From positions 1 through 64,000 of the forward strand of contig JABXJT010000014.1 in NCBI GenBank assembly GCA_013375455.1: a DNA stretch of 64,000 bases, given 5' to 3'. Of this stretch, positions 18,097 to 26,640 are shown piece by piece. The position numbers and the translations under genes are program-made. The first letter of the stretch is position 1. Each line of letters begins with the position of its first letter. This DNA is from Candidatus Helarchaeota archaeon (GTDB taxonomy: Archaea > Asgardarchaeota > Lokiarchaeia > Helarchaeales > HEL-GB-A). Under the pieces are notes generated by a model. That model saw only the letters and a program-made list of their open reading frames with translations, was not told the origin of the DNA and did not search any database.

Positions 18097-18735
18097 ATGG
18101 AACCCCTTTCAAGTCAAAAAACAACTTCTAAATGGAAAAATTGGATAACCATAACAATAATTGCCCTATATTTCCCCTATCTCTTGCTCTATTTGGTTGA
18201 AGTTCGTCATCAAATATTATACCTTCTCGAAGGAGTGCCAGCGATCCTCGCTGTTCTCATTCTGCTTAAGTTTGGCAATTTTTCTCGACAAGATTTACTC
18301 CTAAGATGGAAACATATTTCGAGGGCAGGTGTTTTCTTGCTTTTTATCGTCATAGTGTCATATGGCGTAATCGGATTATACGGCATTTTTAGAGGTTTTT
18401 TTCCCTATTCTTTTTTCATTATAGGTCCATTAAGTGCAATAACTCAAGAATTATATTTTCGCGGATCTCTTCAAACCATTTTCGAGAAAAACTTAAATTT
18501 CTCAAGACATAAATCAAATATCTTCCAATGTCTTTTCTTCATTGGCTGGCATCTCCGGCTATATCTCGAAACGGATACTCCGATGGGAACTCTCGCATTA
18601 ATATTAGGTTTTGGCTATTTCGGACTCATTTGGGGATACCAATCTCGAAAAGATGGGACTCTTTTATACGTGTTACTCATTCACACCATTGGTCTTATGG
18701 GACATTCTCTTTTCGTGTGGATACTACCATTCTAA
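18097..18735 (+). CDS. CPBP/CAAX-protease-like membrane protein with altered motif
   Basis: The 212-residue protein has about six membrane segments. The CPBP motif 1 normally reads EExxxR; here it is QELYFRG, so the first glutamate is glutamine. FFIGWH could be the FxxxH motif 2, and a late H-I-G-L-M-G-H segment may supply further histidines. CPBP proteins are intramembrane proteases or act in prenyl-protein processing. The changed motif makes activity uncertain, and the short neighbouring spacing (75 bases) suggests joint transcription with the acyltransferase. Confidence 0.6.
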   Translation: MEPLSSQKTTSKWKNWITITIIALYFPYLLLYLVEVRHQILYLLEGVPAILAVLILLKFGNFSRQDLLLRWKHISRAGVFLLFIVIVSYGVIGLYGIFRGFFPYSFFIIGPLSAITQELYFRGSLQTIFEKNLNFSRHKSNIFQCLFFIGWHLRLYLETDTPMGTLALILGFGYFGLIWGYQSRKDGTLLYVLLIHTIGLMGHSLFVWILPF

Positions 18736-18807
18736 TGACAAGCTCTCAAGGTTTATAATTTGATACCACGTGTAATCCCAATAATTATAGCTGGATGCTA
18801 TAAGAAC

Positions 18808-20571
18808 TTAGTATTTACGGCGTAGGCGACGAATAACCAAGATAACCACGATTATACAGACTGCCAGTATCCCTAAAAGAAGAAATATTGTGCTGTGCAC
18901 TGTAAAAACGATATTGGCCACATTAATCCCGAGATAATAGAGATTTATGGAGCGCTGAGCCGATCCGAGTTCCCATTCAACGAGCAATCTCACTTCAGCT
19001 TTCCAAACTGATTTCTCTTGGTCGTAATCATATCTATATAATTCATCATAAGGTCGGTTGGTCAGACAATACGTGTGCCCGCGCCAGAACCACTCCAACG
19101 CTATACGCTCAGGTGTCGAGATGGTGAGAGTGAAATGTTTCGTTCCACCCAGAAACCAATCTATTCTTAGGGGGTCTTCAGGAACGAATCCTGTTATGTT
19201 TAAAGGTTTCATTATGTATGATTTTAAGTGGCGGGATGTGAAAGCAATAAAGTCGTCTGTATATCCGTTCCCATCTAGATCGCTAATTTTTATGCTGAAT
19301 ACTTCCGGCAGTTCACCCCAAAAGTCCTGCCCGCTCGCGTTAAGGCAATGTAATAAAGAATCACTAACAGAGTTCAATCGCGGTACTTCAGCAATGAGTA
19401 AATCATCCACTAAATATGGGGGGTACATTTTACCTGCTTCAATTGAGGAGATCGGATGCGTGAAATTCTTCATCCATAACACTTTGCCACTACTATTGAA
19501 GGCCACTACGCCACCGTTGAAACCACCCACAACGATGTCATCCCCACTCATTCCATTCAACTCACAAATTCCCACAGCAGACAAGGGACCGATTCCTGAC
19601 CAATTCCAGAGCAGCCCACCCGTCCGGTTAAATGCCCAAAGATAGGTATCGTTCCCTACCAACACTATTTCATCTTTTACTCCATCGTCATCCAAATCCG
19701 CGAGCCTTATGGATTGAACCATAGCCGTCGTCGTGAAATTCCATAGCAGTGCGCCCTCTCCATTGATAACGTAAGTCCTGTTGAAATCAAACGTCGCAAC
19801 GACGTCATCCTCTATTCCATCGGCATCGAAATCCCCTATCTCTAAATCGCTCATAGAGAATGAATAAGAGTAGGGTGGTTCTTCGCTTCGATTGAATGGA
19901 AACCAGAATTGCCAGTGTGGTGTGGCCGACGCTCCGCGCTGGAATGCGAATAGACTCCAATTCCGGTCAAAAGGTTGCCCCGCGTACATCAAGATATCAT
20001 CGCTATACCCATCTCCATTGAGATCTCCCACCCCCATTGGAGTGCAATAATAATATGAACTATAAAATGAGCGATACACCTTTGAATAGTTTTCATTCGG
20101 GGTTTGATTAATCATAATCGTCCAGTCGCATAGGAAACCAGACTCATTGTAGAAACCACTTGTGCTTTTACCCGTAATGTCGTCGATGAAGCCATCACGA
20201 TCAAAATCGCCAATGACTATAGGGAACCCAAATGGATCTGGATTTGTACATAGAATATCCGTACCATTGATGAGAACGGTGTAACCGCCAGCTTGGTCGA
20301 TCACAAGGTCATCGATGATTCCCGAATGTTCAAAATCCATAAGATAGACGCCCTGAATAGTGCTGGCATAAATAGGACCAGGATTATGAAATGATGTTCC
20401 ATTTGGAAAATGAGAATCCGTAGAGGATAAAGGTCTATATAACACGAAAAGTGTCGGGAGATCTGGTAAATTCGGATTCAACCATGTTTCGGTTGCACTG
20501 ACCTGTTGCGGAATTTGGAAGATAAGAGTGACAATAATACCTATAAATACTAAAGCCCTAAATTTCCGCAT
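18808..20571 (-). CDS. Secreted FG-GAP/VCBS-like repeat protein with C-terminal anchor
   Basis: The 587-residue protein starts MRKFRALVFIGIIVTLIFQI, a signal peptide ending near ATETW. At least six repeats carry DxDxDGxxDD-like calcium sites: GDFDRDGFIDD, GDLNGDGYSDD, GDFDADGIEDD, ADLDDDGVKDE, SDLDGNGYTDD. Outer strands resemble PQQ-type blades (AFNRTGGLLWNWSG). Together they suggest a calcium-binding beta-propeller outside the cell. A membrane segment (STIFLLLGILAVCIIVVIL) and RRLRRKY close the protein. It lies directly downstream of the PPC-domain gene on the same strand (18-base gap), probably as one unit. Confidence 0.8.
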   Translation of the reverse strand: MRKFRALVFIGIIVTLIFQIPQQVSATETWLNPNLPDLPTLFVLYRPLSSTDSHFPNGTSFHNPGPIYASTIQGVYLMDFEHSGIIDDLVIDQAGGYTVLINGTDILCTNPDPFGFPIVIGDFDRDGFIDDITGKSTSGFYNESGFLCDWTIMINQTPNENYSKVYRSFYSSYYYCTPMGVGDLNGDGYSDDILMYAGQPFDRNWSLFAFQRGASATPHWQFWFPFNRSEEPPYSYSFSMSDLEIGDFDADGIEDDVVATFDFNRTYVINGEGALLWNFTTTAMVQSIRLADLDDDGVKDEIVLVGNDTYLWAFNRTGGLLWNWSGIGPLSAVGICELNGMSGDDIVVGGFNGGVVAFNSSGKVLWMKNFTHPISSIEAGKMYPPYLVDDLLIAEVPRLNSVSDSLLHCLNASGQDFWGELPEVFSIKISDLDGNGYTDDFIAFTSRHLKSYIMKPLNITGFVPEDPLRIDWFLGGTKHFTLTISTPERIALEWFWRGHTYCLTNRPYDELYRYDYDQEKSVWKAEVRLLVEWELGSAQRSINLYYLGINVANIVFTVHSTIFLLLGILAVCIIVVILVIRRLRRKY

Positions 20572-20589
20572 TAAAATTCATCCCATTTT

Positions 20590-21528
20590 TTATAATTTGA
20601 TACTCCGGTAAAACTTGTCATCATCATACTTAACCGTCCGTGCGGAGGGCTTCCCCCGTCTTGGAACTACTTTAATGACTGCAATGATCACTGCCACTGC
20701 AATGATCCCCAGTAAAACAAAGATCAGGTACCAAGGGCGCCCATCCCCTCCGTACTGCCACTCCGGGCTGCGGAACTCGAGCGTGTAGGACCCCGCCCCG
20801 CTTTTCGCCCGGAGGATCACTGCGTGCGGTCCGGTCTTGCTGGCTTCCCAGAAGATCCGCTCATCGCCGCCAATGCCTCCGTCGTCTGACCTTTCAGCGT
20901 AGTTATTTCCACCTAATGCATATCCGGGGGCGACGTGATAGATGTAAAGGTCGAAGTCCACTCCCGGAGGAACTGTGAGGCTTAAATTATACCAGTACCC
21001 CTCTGAAAGGGAGACCCAGTAGGTTTCAACGTACTCGGAATCGTTAAGAATCCCGCTCACCGTCGCCCCTCGCGTGAGGGAATCGGAGACCACCTCCCAC
21101 TCCGTGTAGGCGTTGCCAGCATCGGAGTAAGTATGGACGGTCGGGTAGAGCTTCTGATTGATGGAGAGTCGGGCGACCACCCAGCTCATAGCCGGGACGG
21201 AGGCGGTCATAAAATCACTGTAATCTGGGTCTGAGTAAAGGAAAACATCGAACGCATCGCTTGGGTCGATGGCGTGCGTCCAGATGACGTGATAGTAGCT
21301 TGGGGACGCGTTATCCGTGATGTAATAGTAGTCTGCAACAGCCCCATACCCTTCTGGCACTGATACGTCATTCAATAATGGATCAGGCAAGTGTGGATCG
21401 CCTGATGCTGTAGCATTTAATCGTGTTAGAGAAGGGGGGGATTTAATCTTAAAATCACTTCCGAGAAAGATCGAAAGCCCCAAAACCAGTAAAAAAACGA
21501 AAAACAATGCATGTCGAATTTTTGCCAT
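20590..21528 (-). CDS. Membrane-anchored PPC-domain protein
   Basis: The start is taken at the Met of MAKIRHALFFVFLLVLGLS (21528), which begins a signal peptide; an upstream in-frame ATG at 21564 would put 12 charged residues before it. The middle carries a pre-peptidase C-terminal (PPC) domain: VSGILNDSEYVETYWVSL, VDFDLYIYH, GPHAVILRAKSGAGSYTLEF. An extra N-terminal region (YYYITDNASPSYYHVIW) may be a second beta domain. A C-terminal membrane segment (WYLIFVLLGIIAVAVIIAVI) anchors it. PPC domains usually accompany secreted proteases and bind proteins or glycans. The gene is clearly richer in G+C than its neighbours. Confidence 0.78.
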   Translation of the reverse strand: MAKIRHALFFVFLLVLGLSIFLGSDFKIKSPPSLTRLNATASGDPHLPDPLLNDVSVPEGYGAVADYYYITDNASPSYYHVIWTHAIDPSDAFDVFLYSDPDYSDFMTASVPAMSWVVARLSINQKLYPTVHTYSDAGNAYTEWEVVSDSLTRGATVSGILNDSEYVETYWVSLSEGYWYNLSLTVPPGVDFDLYIYHVAPGYALGGNNYAERSDDGGIGGDERIFWEASKTGPHAVILRAKSGAGSYTLEFRSPEWQYGGDGRPWYLIFVLLGIIAVAVIIAVIKVVPRRGKPSARTVKYDDDKFYRSIKL

Positions 21529-21692
21529 GCCCGAATAGACCTCGTCCTGCTCTACAAAATCCAAAATTTTCCATTCTATTATTTGATATTTTTAATATTT
21601 AAACCAGCCGCAGGATGTACGCCCCAGCGCTCATTCATTGAAAGCCGCCGAATGACATTATTAGAAGCATTTTAGGAATATAAAAAAAAAGG

Positions 21693-21718
21693 TTAGGTAT
21701 AATAATTATCATACCTAA
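21693..21718. other. Perfect 8-bp stem-loop upstream of the TnpB remnant
   Basis: TTAGGTAT and ATACCTAA pair perfectly around a 10-base AT loop. It follows the start region of the reverse-strand PPC gene and precedes the TnpB remnant. It could be a transposon end hairpin of the IS200/IS605 kind or a simple transcription signal. Confidence 0.4.
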
Positions 21719-21761
21719 TTTTTGAATCCTTCTGTTCTGACGTCGCACCACTTGTTTCCTC

Positions 21762-22115
21762 ATGGTGAATTTCGTCCTCCCACCATGTCTTCTCACTATT
21801 CTCCTTAATTTCTTTTATAACGTGGGGCGACGAGTTCGACGTGGTTTGTTTAAATCTCAAAATGGAAAAATTATCAATGCTGACATTAATGGAGCATTCA
21901 ATATCCTTCGTAAAGTATTCCCGAAAGCCATCTCAGCGGACGGGATCGAGGGACTAGGGTTAGTCCCATATTCTGTGAGACCCACAGAGCTAAAGCAGAT
22001 TGCTAACCTAAACTCATCGCAAAAAGCATTCCTGAAAGCCACGAAGGTGGACAGGATAGAGGCTGGGGGTCCCGGCCAGTGCGGTCGCCGCACGAAACAA
22101 AACAATTTTTATTAA
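21762..22115 (+). pseudogene. Remnant of a TnpB (IS605/IS1341-type) nuclease gene, C-terminal part only
   Basis: From about 21822 the frame reads RRGLFKSQNGKIINADIN, then GAFNILRKVFPKA and GIEGLGLVPYSVRP, which is the end of TnpB with the third RuvC aspartate (ADINGAFNI). Everything upstream, including the zinc finger and most of RuvC, is missing; the first 20 codons are unrelated. The 3' end contains GC-rich hairpins (GTGCGGTCGCCGCAC near 22079-22093), where omega RNA of TnpB elements is normally encoded. No TnpA is present. This is a dead element. Confidence 0.82.
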
Positions 22116-22183
22116 ATATAATTTAATAACAATTGGGACCTCACAATACATCATTGTAAATCATCTAATTTGAGGGATTACTC

Positions 22184-22444
22184 ATGGATGAAAGAGATTG
22201 GATTCTAGACGGCGATGAATATGATAAAATGAAACAAAAGATCAAAGAATTAATCATAAAAAATGAATTTACAAACTATTCCGAGTGTATGATATCTGCT
22301 AAGAGCCGTTTTCATATAACTGAAACAGATTTAATTAGAATATTAAAAGATCTTATTTTTCAGTGTATTTTTCTGTTAGAGGAAGAAGATATGGATGCGT
22401 TTTTTACTCCTATTTTCTCGCTTTTTAAACAATTTTTAGAATAA
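22184..22444 (+). CDS. Small acidic hypothetical protein
   Basis: The 86-residue helical protein begins MDERDWILDGDEYDKMKQ and ends SLFKQFLE. It shows no motif, signal or membrane segment. It sits alone between the TnpB remnant and the HDAC-fold gene. The start ATG at 22184 follows TTTGAGGGATT, which is a fair ribosome binding site. Function unknown. Confidence 0.5.
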   Translation: MDERDWILDGDEYDKMKQKIKELIIKNEFTNYSECMISAKSRFHITETDLIRILKDLIFQCIFLLEEEDMDAFFTPIFSLFKQFLE

Positions 22445-22556
22445 GGACTCCTGAAAGATCTCTATTCCTTTTTTATTTGGACATTACCATTTTAAAGTAA
22501 CAAAAAAATAAGAAATGACGTAAAATCAACATTTCACGACACTTCGTGGGAGTCAA

Positions 22557-23402
22557 ATGAAAGGTATCACTGCCGTTTATTTTCATGAGTTATTCAACAA
22601 GAAAATTTGGGATATCATCAATAATAAGTTTCAAAATTTCCCCAAGATGATGGAAGTAGAGTTAAAATTAGAGAATGTGAGATTAATTGAACCAATCCCC
22701 GCCTCTGAAGAATTATTGCTAAAGGTTCACACGCAGGCCTATTTCAATACATTACAAAGGCGGTGGGATTACGAAGGTGCTCGATTAACTGTGGGAGGTT
22801 GTGCTGATGCTGCACTACGCATCATAAAAGGTGAATTTAAGAATGCTCTCTGTTTTGGAGTAGCAGCGGGACATCATGCCGAAAAAGATTATGCTTGGGG
22901 CGGCACGTATGCATCGGTTTCAGGAGGCATCCTTGCAACCTTGGAAGAAGAATATTCGAACAAAGTGAAAATCGCCATTTTGGACACGGATTCCCACCAT
23001 GGAAATGGAACCCGAAATGTCACGTTTGGGCACCATAACGTTCTACATGTATGTTTCTGTAGCTCGAATCGAATTGAAGATGGAGAGACAAAATTCTGTG
23101 TTGATTCAGGTTACTCGACGACTGATGAGGAATATTTACAGAAAGTAGAAACCTACTTTATTAAAAAAATTGAACGATTTAAACCAAATATAGTAATTCA
23201 TCTACTCGGACATGATACCGCTCGAGGCGACTATGGGTCACGTGGTTTGAGTAAAGAATTTTTCCTCGAATTAGTTCGAATGGTGAAAAAAAGTGTAGAT
23301 GATATTTGTGATGGACGATACTTAATCAACACTCATGGAGGTTCCAATTTGGCAATTTGCGAATATATTCATCCGCGGATCATTCGCATCTTAGCCGAAT
23401 AA
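22557..23402 (+). CDS. Histone deacetylase-fold protein lacking the catalytic tyrosine
   Basis: The 281-residue protein has the arginase/deacetylase fold: the histidine pair H106-H107 in GVAAGHHAEKDYAWG, zinc ligands D145 and H147 in LDTDSHHGNGT (usually DWDVHHGNGT), and third ligand D220 in GHDTARGDYG. The loop that normally reads GGY reads HGGSN, so the tyrosine that stabilises the transition state is serine (S263). In eukaryotic class IIa enzymes a change at this place nearly abolishes lysine deacetylase activity. It may cleave another acyl amide, or bind acylated ligands. The protein is shorter at its N-terminus than typical HDACs. A histone gene lies elsewhere in the window. Confidence 0.82.
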   Translation: MKGITAVYFHELFNKKIWDIINNKFQNFPKMMEVELKLENVRLIEPIPASEELLLKVHTQAYFNTLQRRWDYEGARLTVGGCADAALRIIKGEFKNALCFGVAAGHHAEKDYAWGGTYASVSGGILATLEEEYSNKVKIAILDTDSHHGNGTRNVTFGHHNVLHVCFCSSNRIEDGETKFCVDSGYSTTDEEYLQKVETYFIKKIERFKPNIVIHLLGHDTARGDYGSRGLSKEFFLELVRMVKKSVDDICDGRYLINTHGGSNLAICEYIHPRIIRILAE

Positions 23403-23559
23403 ACCTATTTTAACCTGTTAATAGGTTAATTCCTAAGATATTTAATATATTCTTTATAAATCTTCACTGGTATTACTTTAAGGGAGACCGCACTGATTTT
23501 AATCCAATAAAACAAAAATTAAGGTTTTCATTAATACTTAAATTCCCATTTAATGCTAG

Positions 23560-23568
23560 TTTATATAA
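23560..23568 (+). promoter_or_regulatory. Likely TATA box of the gelsolin-like gene
   Basis: TTTATATAA is centred about 52 bases before ATG 23616, and TGAGGGAG at 23604-23611 is the ribosome binding site. The gene therefore has its own promoter and a leader of about 25 bases. Confidence 0.5.
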
Positions 23569-23615
23569 AAAAAGATTAAAAACTAAAGTTAGAAATCGCC
23601 TTTTGAGGGAGTACT

Positions 23616-24425
23616 ATGTCAATTAATTGGGAGAAAATCGAGAAAAAACCAACCAAAGGGATTAAAATCCAAGGAGCTCGGCTCTTAGAGCTTAGGGATC
23701 AAGTCGAGAAACGAGATGGAAAGATTTTAGAACTAAATGCAAAAATCGAATCATCATCCCGCGAATTACAAAATAAAATAGCGGAAAAAGATGCAGAACT
23801 CGAAAAATTGAATCGAGAAATAGAAAGTTATAATACCCAGCTTAATGAGCTACTCGGAGAACTTACATCAAAAGATGCTGAAATCGAGGATTTGAAGGAA
23901 CAGATACCCAAAAAACCAGTGTACGCAAAGGCTGATACAGTTGTTAAGGGTGCAGGATGTCCCAAATGTGGTTGGACAACTTTAGAAGAATATAAAATTG
24001 TAGATGGAAAGAAGCAACTCATTCGGAAACATTGTCCAAATACATTTTGCCTGTGGACAAGTGCAGAAACCCCGACAGTTAAAATTGCGATGACTAAAGA
24101 GGCGCCTGATGAAGAGGTGCAACCAGCAAGGATATTCAAAGTCGTTAAAGGTGAGCTCGAGGAGACCCCTGTTTTAGAAAGTGCATTCGTGGCCATTCTT
24201 GCCGATCCTGAGCAAAATACCGTATGGATCTGGAAGGGTAAGTTTTCAGATAGATTTGAATACTCGGAAGCCACCAGGCACGCCGCGACTGCCAAGGCTA
24301 ATCTTATGAAAAAAGCGAATGCACGCATCATTCGTGTTGATGAAGGCGAAGAACCAGAGAATTTTCCTATTAAAGGTCAAGCAATGGGCGAAGAACCGGA
24401 AAATTTCCCAAAAATAAACGAGTAA
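23616..24425 (+). CDS. Coiled-coil, zinc-ribbon and gelsolin-like domain protein
   Basis: The 269-residue protein is soluble. Residues 25-97 form a heptad-rich coiled coil. Residues 112-148 hold a zinc ribbon (C115, C118, C140, C145; CPKCGW, KHCPNTFC). Residues 171-252 match a gelsolin/villin domain: ARIFKVVKGELEETPVLESA, then AILADPEQNTVWIWKGK (the core strand with VWIWKG), an alanine-rich helix, and ARIIRVDEGEEPENFP, which closely follows the usual end of gelsolin domains (RV.EG.EP..F). The end motif GEEPENFP is repeated at 258-264. Asgard gelsolins that act on actin are known, but this three-part arrangement is one I do not recall. An oligomeric actin- or membrane-associated role is inferred. 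Confidence 0.72.
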   Translation: MSINWEKIEKKPTKGIKIQGARLLELRDQVEKRDGKILELNAKIESSSRELQNKIAEKDAELEKLNREIESYNTQLNELLGELTSKDAEIEDLKEQIPKKPVYAKADTVVKGAGCPKCGWTTLEEYKIVDGKKQLIRKHCPNTFCLWTSAETPTVKIAMTKEAPDEEVQPARIFKVVKGELEETPVLESAFVAILADPEQNTVWIWKGKFSDRFEYSEATRHAATAKANLMKKANARIIRVDEGEEPENFPIKGQAMGEEPENFPKINE

Positions 24426-24585
24426 CCAAATTCTCTTCTTTTTGTTTTCAAGGACCTAAATTCTAACCTTCTCACCATATAAAATGAATAGTATGTTTAA
24501 GTAATTTTTCTCATTAATAATAAAATCCAAACCTATTTATCTTAGAAATTAGTTATTTTACGTTAGGACTTCAGAGGGTTTCAAA

Positions 24586-25287
24586 ATGAATAAAAGAAAA
24601 TTTTTCGTTAGTATATTTTTTGTATTTTTAATTACTAATTTCGCTTGTTTCCCAGTACTAGCTGCAACAACCTACTTAGACTATGGACTTTTACCAATTA
24701 CTGACGCAGAAAATGACGTAATAAGAGCAACTAGCATAGCAACGCCAACTGAGGGAACTCTTGTTGGTACCCATCCCGAGATAGACATCAAAAATGCTTT
24801 TTTACACCCTAACAATGAGGATATAATCCTTGAGCTTTATGGAGCTCCAATTCTAAATTCAAATTATAGTATAACCGTTTCCTTCAATACGGATTCTGAT
24901 GACATAATGGAATACATGATTATGCTACTTTTTGGCGACTTTCTCTTGGTAAAGCTGATAACCCTCACGGAATATCAGTATTGGAATTCGATCCAGTCAA
25001 ATTGGCAATCATCCCCAGTAAATCTGCCGTTTTCCATTAATGGGACTAACATAACCTTTGAAGGGGTAGGCATTGCAATTTCCGATCTAGCTTCTGTGGA
25101 GGTTGGAGTTATGACCCAATTCGAGGGTGAGACACCAAATTATATTTATACTGATATTGCTCCTGAAACGACACGTATCCCAGGTTTTACTATTATTCCC
25201 CTGATGTTCAGTATTATAGCTTTAGTGGCACTATCTTTTATCATCGGAAAACGAACTAAAGATATTTCTCCTGCATCTCTTCTGTAA
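24586..25287 (+). CDS. Secreted protein with C-terminal membrane or sorting segment
   Basis: The 233-residue protein has an N-terminal signal peptide (FFVSIFFVFLITNFACFPVLA) and a beta-rich outer part. The C-terminus reads IPGFTIIPLMFSIIALVALS followed by GKRTK, resembling archaeal C-terminal sorting tails with a PGF-like turn before a membrane helix. No enzyme family is recognised. Its 3' end overlaps the end of the convergent GH1 gene by 32 bases. Confidence 0.65.
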   Translation: MNKRKFFVSIFFVFLITNFACFPVLAATTYLDYGLLPITDAENDVIRATSIATPTEGTLVGTHPEIDIKNAFLHPNNEDIILELYGAPILNSNYSITVSFNTDSDDIMEYMIMLLFGDFLLVKLITLTEYQYWNSIQSNWQSSPVNLPFSINGTNITFEGVGIAISDLASVEVGVMTQFEGETPNYIYTDIAPETTRIPGFTIIPLMFSIIALVALSFIIGKRTKDISPASLL

Positions 25288-26545
25288 TCTTATTTTTTTG
25301 AATAATTTCTCTATATAAGTGGGCGCTTGGACGCGGTTTTCTTTCCAAGGTCTCATAATTTATCTCAATTAGTCCAAATCGCTTGTCAAATCCTTCTGCC
25401 CACTCGAAATTATCCATGAAGGACCAATGCAAATAGCCCCTTATATCTATGCCCTGTTGAATTGCGCGGTAAATTGCCTCCAAATGCTTGAGTAGGAATT
25501 TAGACCGCCGCTCATCTTGAGTCGTACAGATACCATTTTCAGTAATATAGACCGGTTTATTATACTTCTTCAGTTTGATTAATAGGTTATAAAGCCCTTC
25601 AGGATAGATCTCCCATCCCATATCATTTTTTTCCAAGGGCCCGGGAGTGCGATTTAAAGTGCCATCTTTTATTAAATTTCGAGTATAATAATTCACCCCA
25701 ATGAAATCAGAAGAATCTTTTAAAAATGAGATCTCCTCATTTTTACCAAAGGGTTCGCCATTTATACCCGTGCTAATTCCATTTAAGAACCACCAATTAA
25801 ATCGTTGATTCATTCGTTCAGCCTCCAGCTTATCTCGCTTTGAATTAGGATCCATCGATTCAAACGCTATTAAACTTTTAACAATCCCCACACTTGGACG
25901 CTTGCCCCCTTTCACCGTCTTATGAATTGCGTGGTAACTCTTCCCGTGGCTTTTCAAAAGATTTATAGCTACTTTTGCGAATGTAAGTAGGTCCCTCTTA
26001 TGCGGTGGGTGTATTCCTATTAAATATCCAATAAGGGCCACGATCATCGGCTCATTTATAGTGTTCCAGAAGGGAATCAAATCACCTAATTGTTCAGCAA
26101 CATGAGTCGTATAACGTTCAAATAAATCGATTATTTCAGGATTTTCCCAAGATCCCATTTTTTGGAGCCAAATAGGATTAGTAAAATGATGTAACGTGAC
26201 CATGGGAGTAATATCGTTGTCAATCAATGTAGATAAGACATCTCTATAATGTTCTACCTCTTTCACATCAAATTTACCATTATCCGGCTCAATTCTACTC
26301 CATTCAATCGAGAACCGATAACATTGCTGCCCAAGTTCTTTCATTAACAGTATATCATCTCGATATCTATTATATTGATCACACGCTACTCCTGACACGG
26401 TGCCATCGGCGATATGCCCCCCTTCCTGTTCCCATGCCCACCAATGGTTGTTTTTATTATTCCCTTCAACTTGATGTGAGGAAGTCGCAGACCCCCATAA
26501 AAAGCCTTGTGGAAAGATTAACTCTTCATATTTTTTATTGCTTAT
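25256..26545 (-). CDS. GH1 family beta-glycosidase, N-terminus without a usual start codon
   Basis: GH1 retaining glycosidase with TIM-barrel motifs: the acid/base E165 in WNTINEPM, the nucleophile E336 in VYITENG, and RFSIEWSRIEP. A GTG at 26398 would give 380 residues but would cut off the family N-terminus. Upstream in the same frame are FPQGFLWGSATSSHQVEG and NHWWAWEQEGG, which are clear GH1 sequence including the substrate-binding Q25. The frame stays open to a stop at 26578-26576, yet contains no ATG, GTG, TTG or CTG; ATA at 26545 is the best candidate (429 residues, a normal length). GGAAAGGAAGGGGAG precedes it. It probably hydrolyses intracellular beta-linked disaccharides. Confidence 0.85.
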   Translation of the reverse strand: MSNKKYEELIFPQGFLWGSATSSHQVEGNNKNNHWWAWEQEGGHIADGTVSGVACDQYNRYRDDILLMKELGQQCYRFSIEWSRIEPDNGKFDVKEVEHYRDVLSTLIDNDITPMVTLHHFTNPIWLQKMGSWENPEIIDLFERYTTHVAEQLGDLIPFWNTINEPMIVALIGYLIGIHPPHKRDLLTFAKVAINLLKSHGKSYHAIHKTVKGGKRPSVGIVKSLIAFESMDPNSKRDKLEAERMNQRFNWWFLNGISTGINGEPFGKNEEISFLKDSSDFIGVNYYTRNLIKDGTLNRTPGPLEKNDMGWEIYPEGLYNLLIKLKKYNKPVYITENGICTTQDERRSKFLLKHLEAIYRAIQQGIDIRGYLHWSFMDNFEWAEGFDKRFGLIEINYETLERKPRPSAHLYREIIQKNKITEEMQEKYL

Positions 26546-26640
26546 GCTCTCCCCTTCCTTTCCGCAGGGATGAAATTAAAATAATTGTTTGGATTCGATT
26601 TTTTCACTCATCATCCTTTAAAGATTACTCCCGCTCTTCT

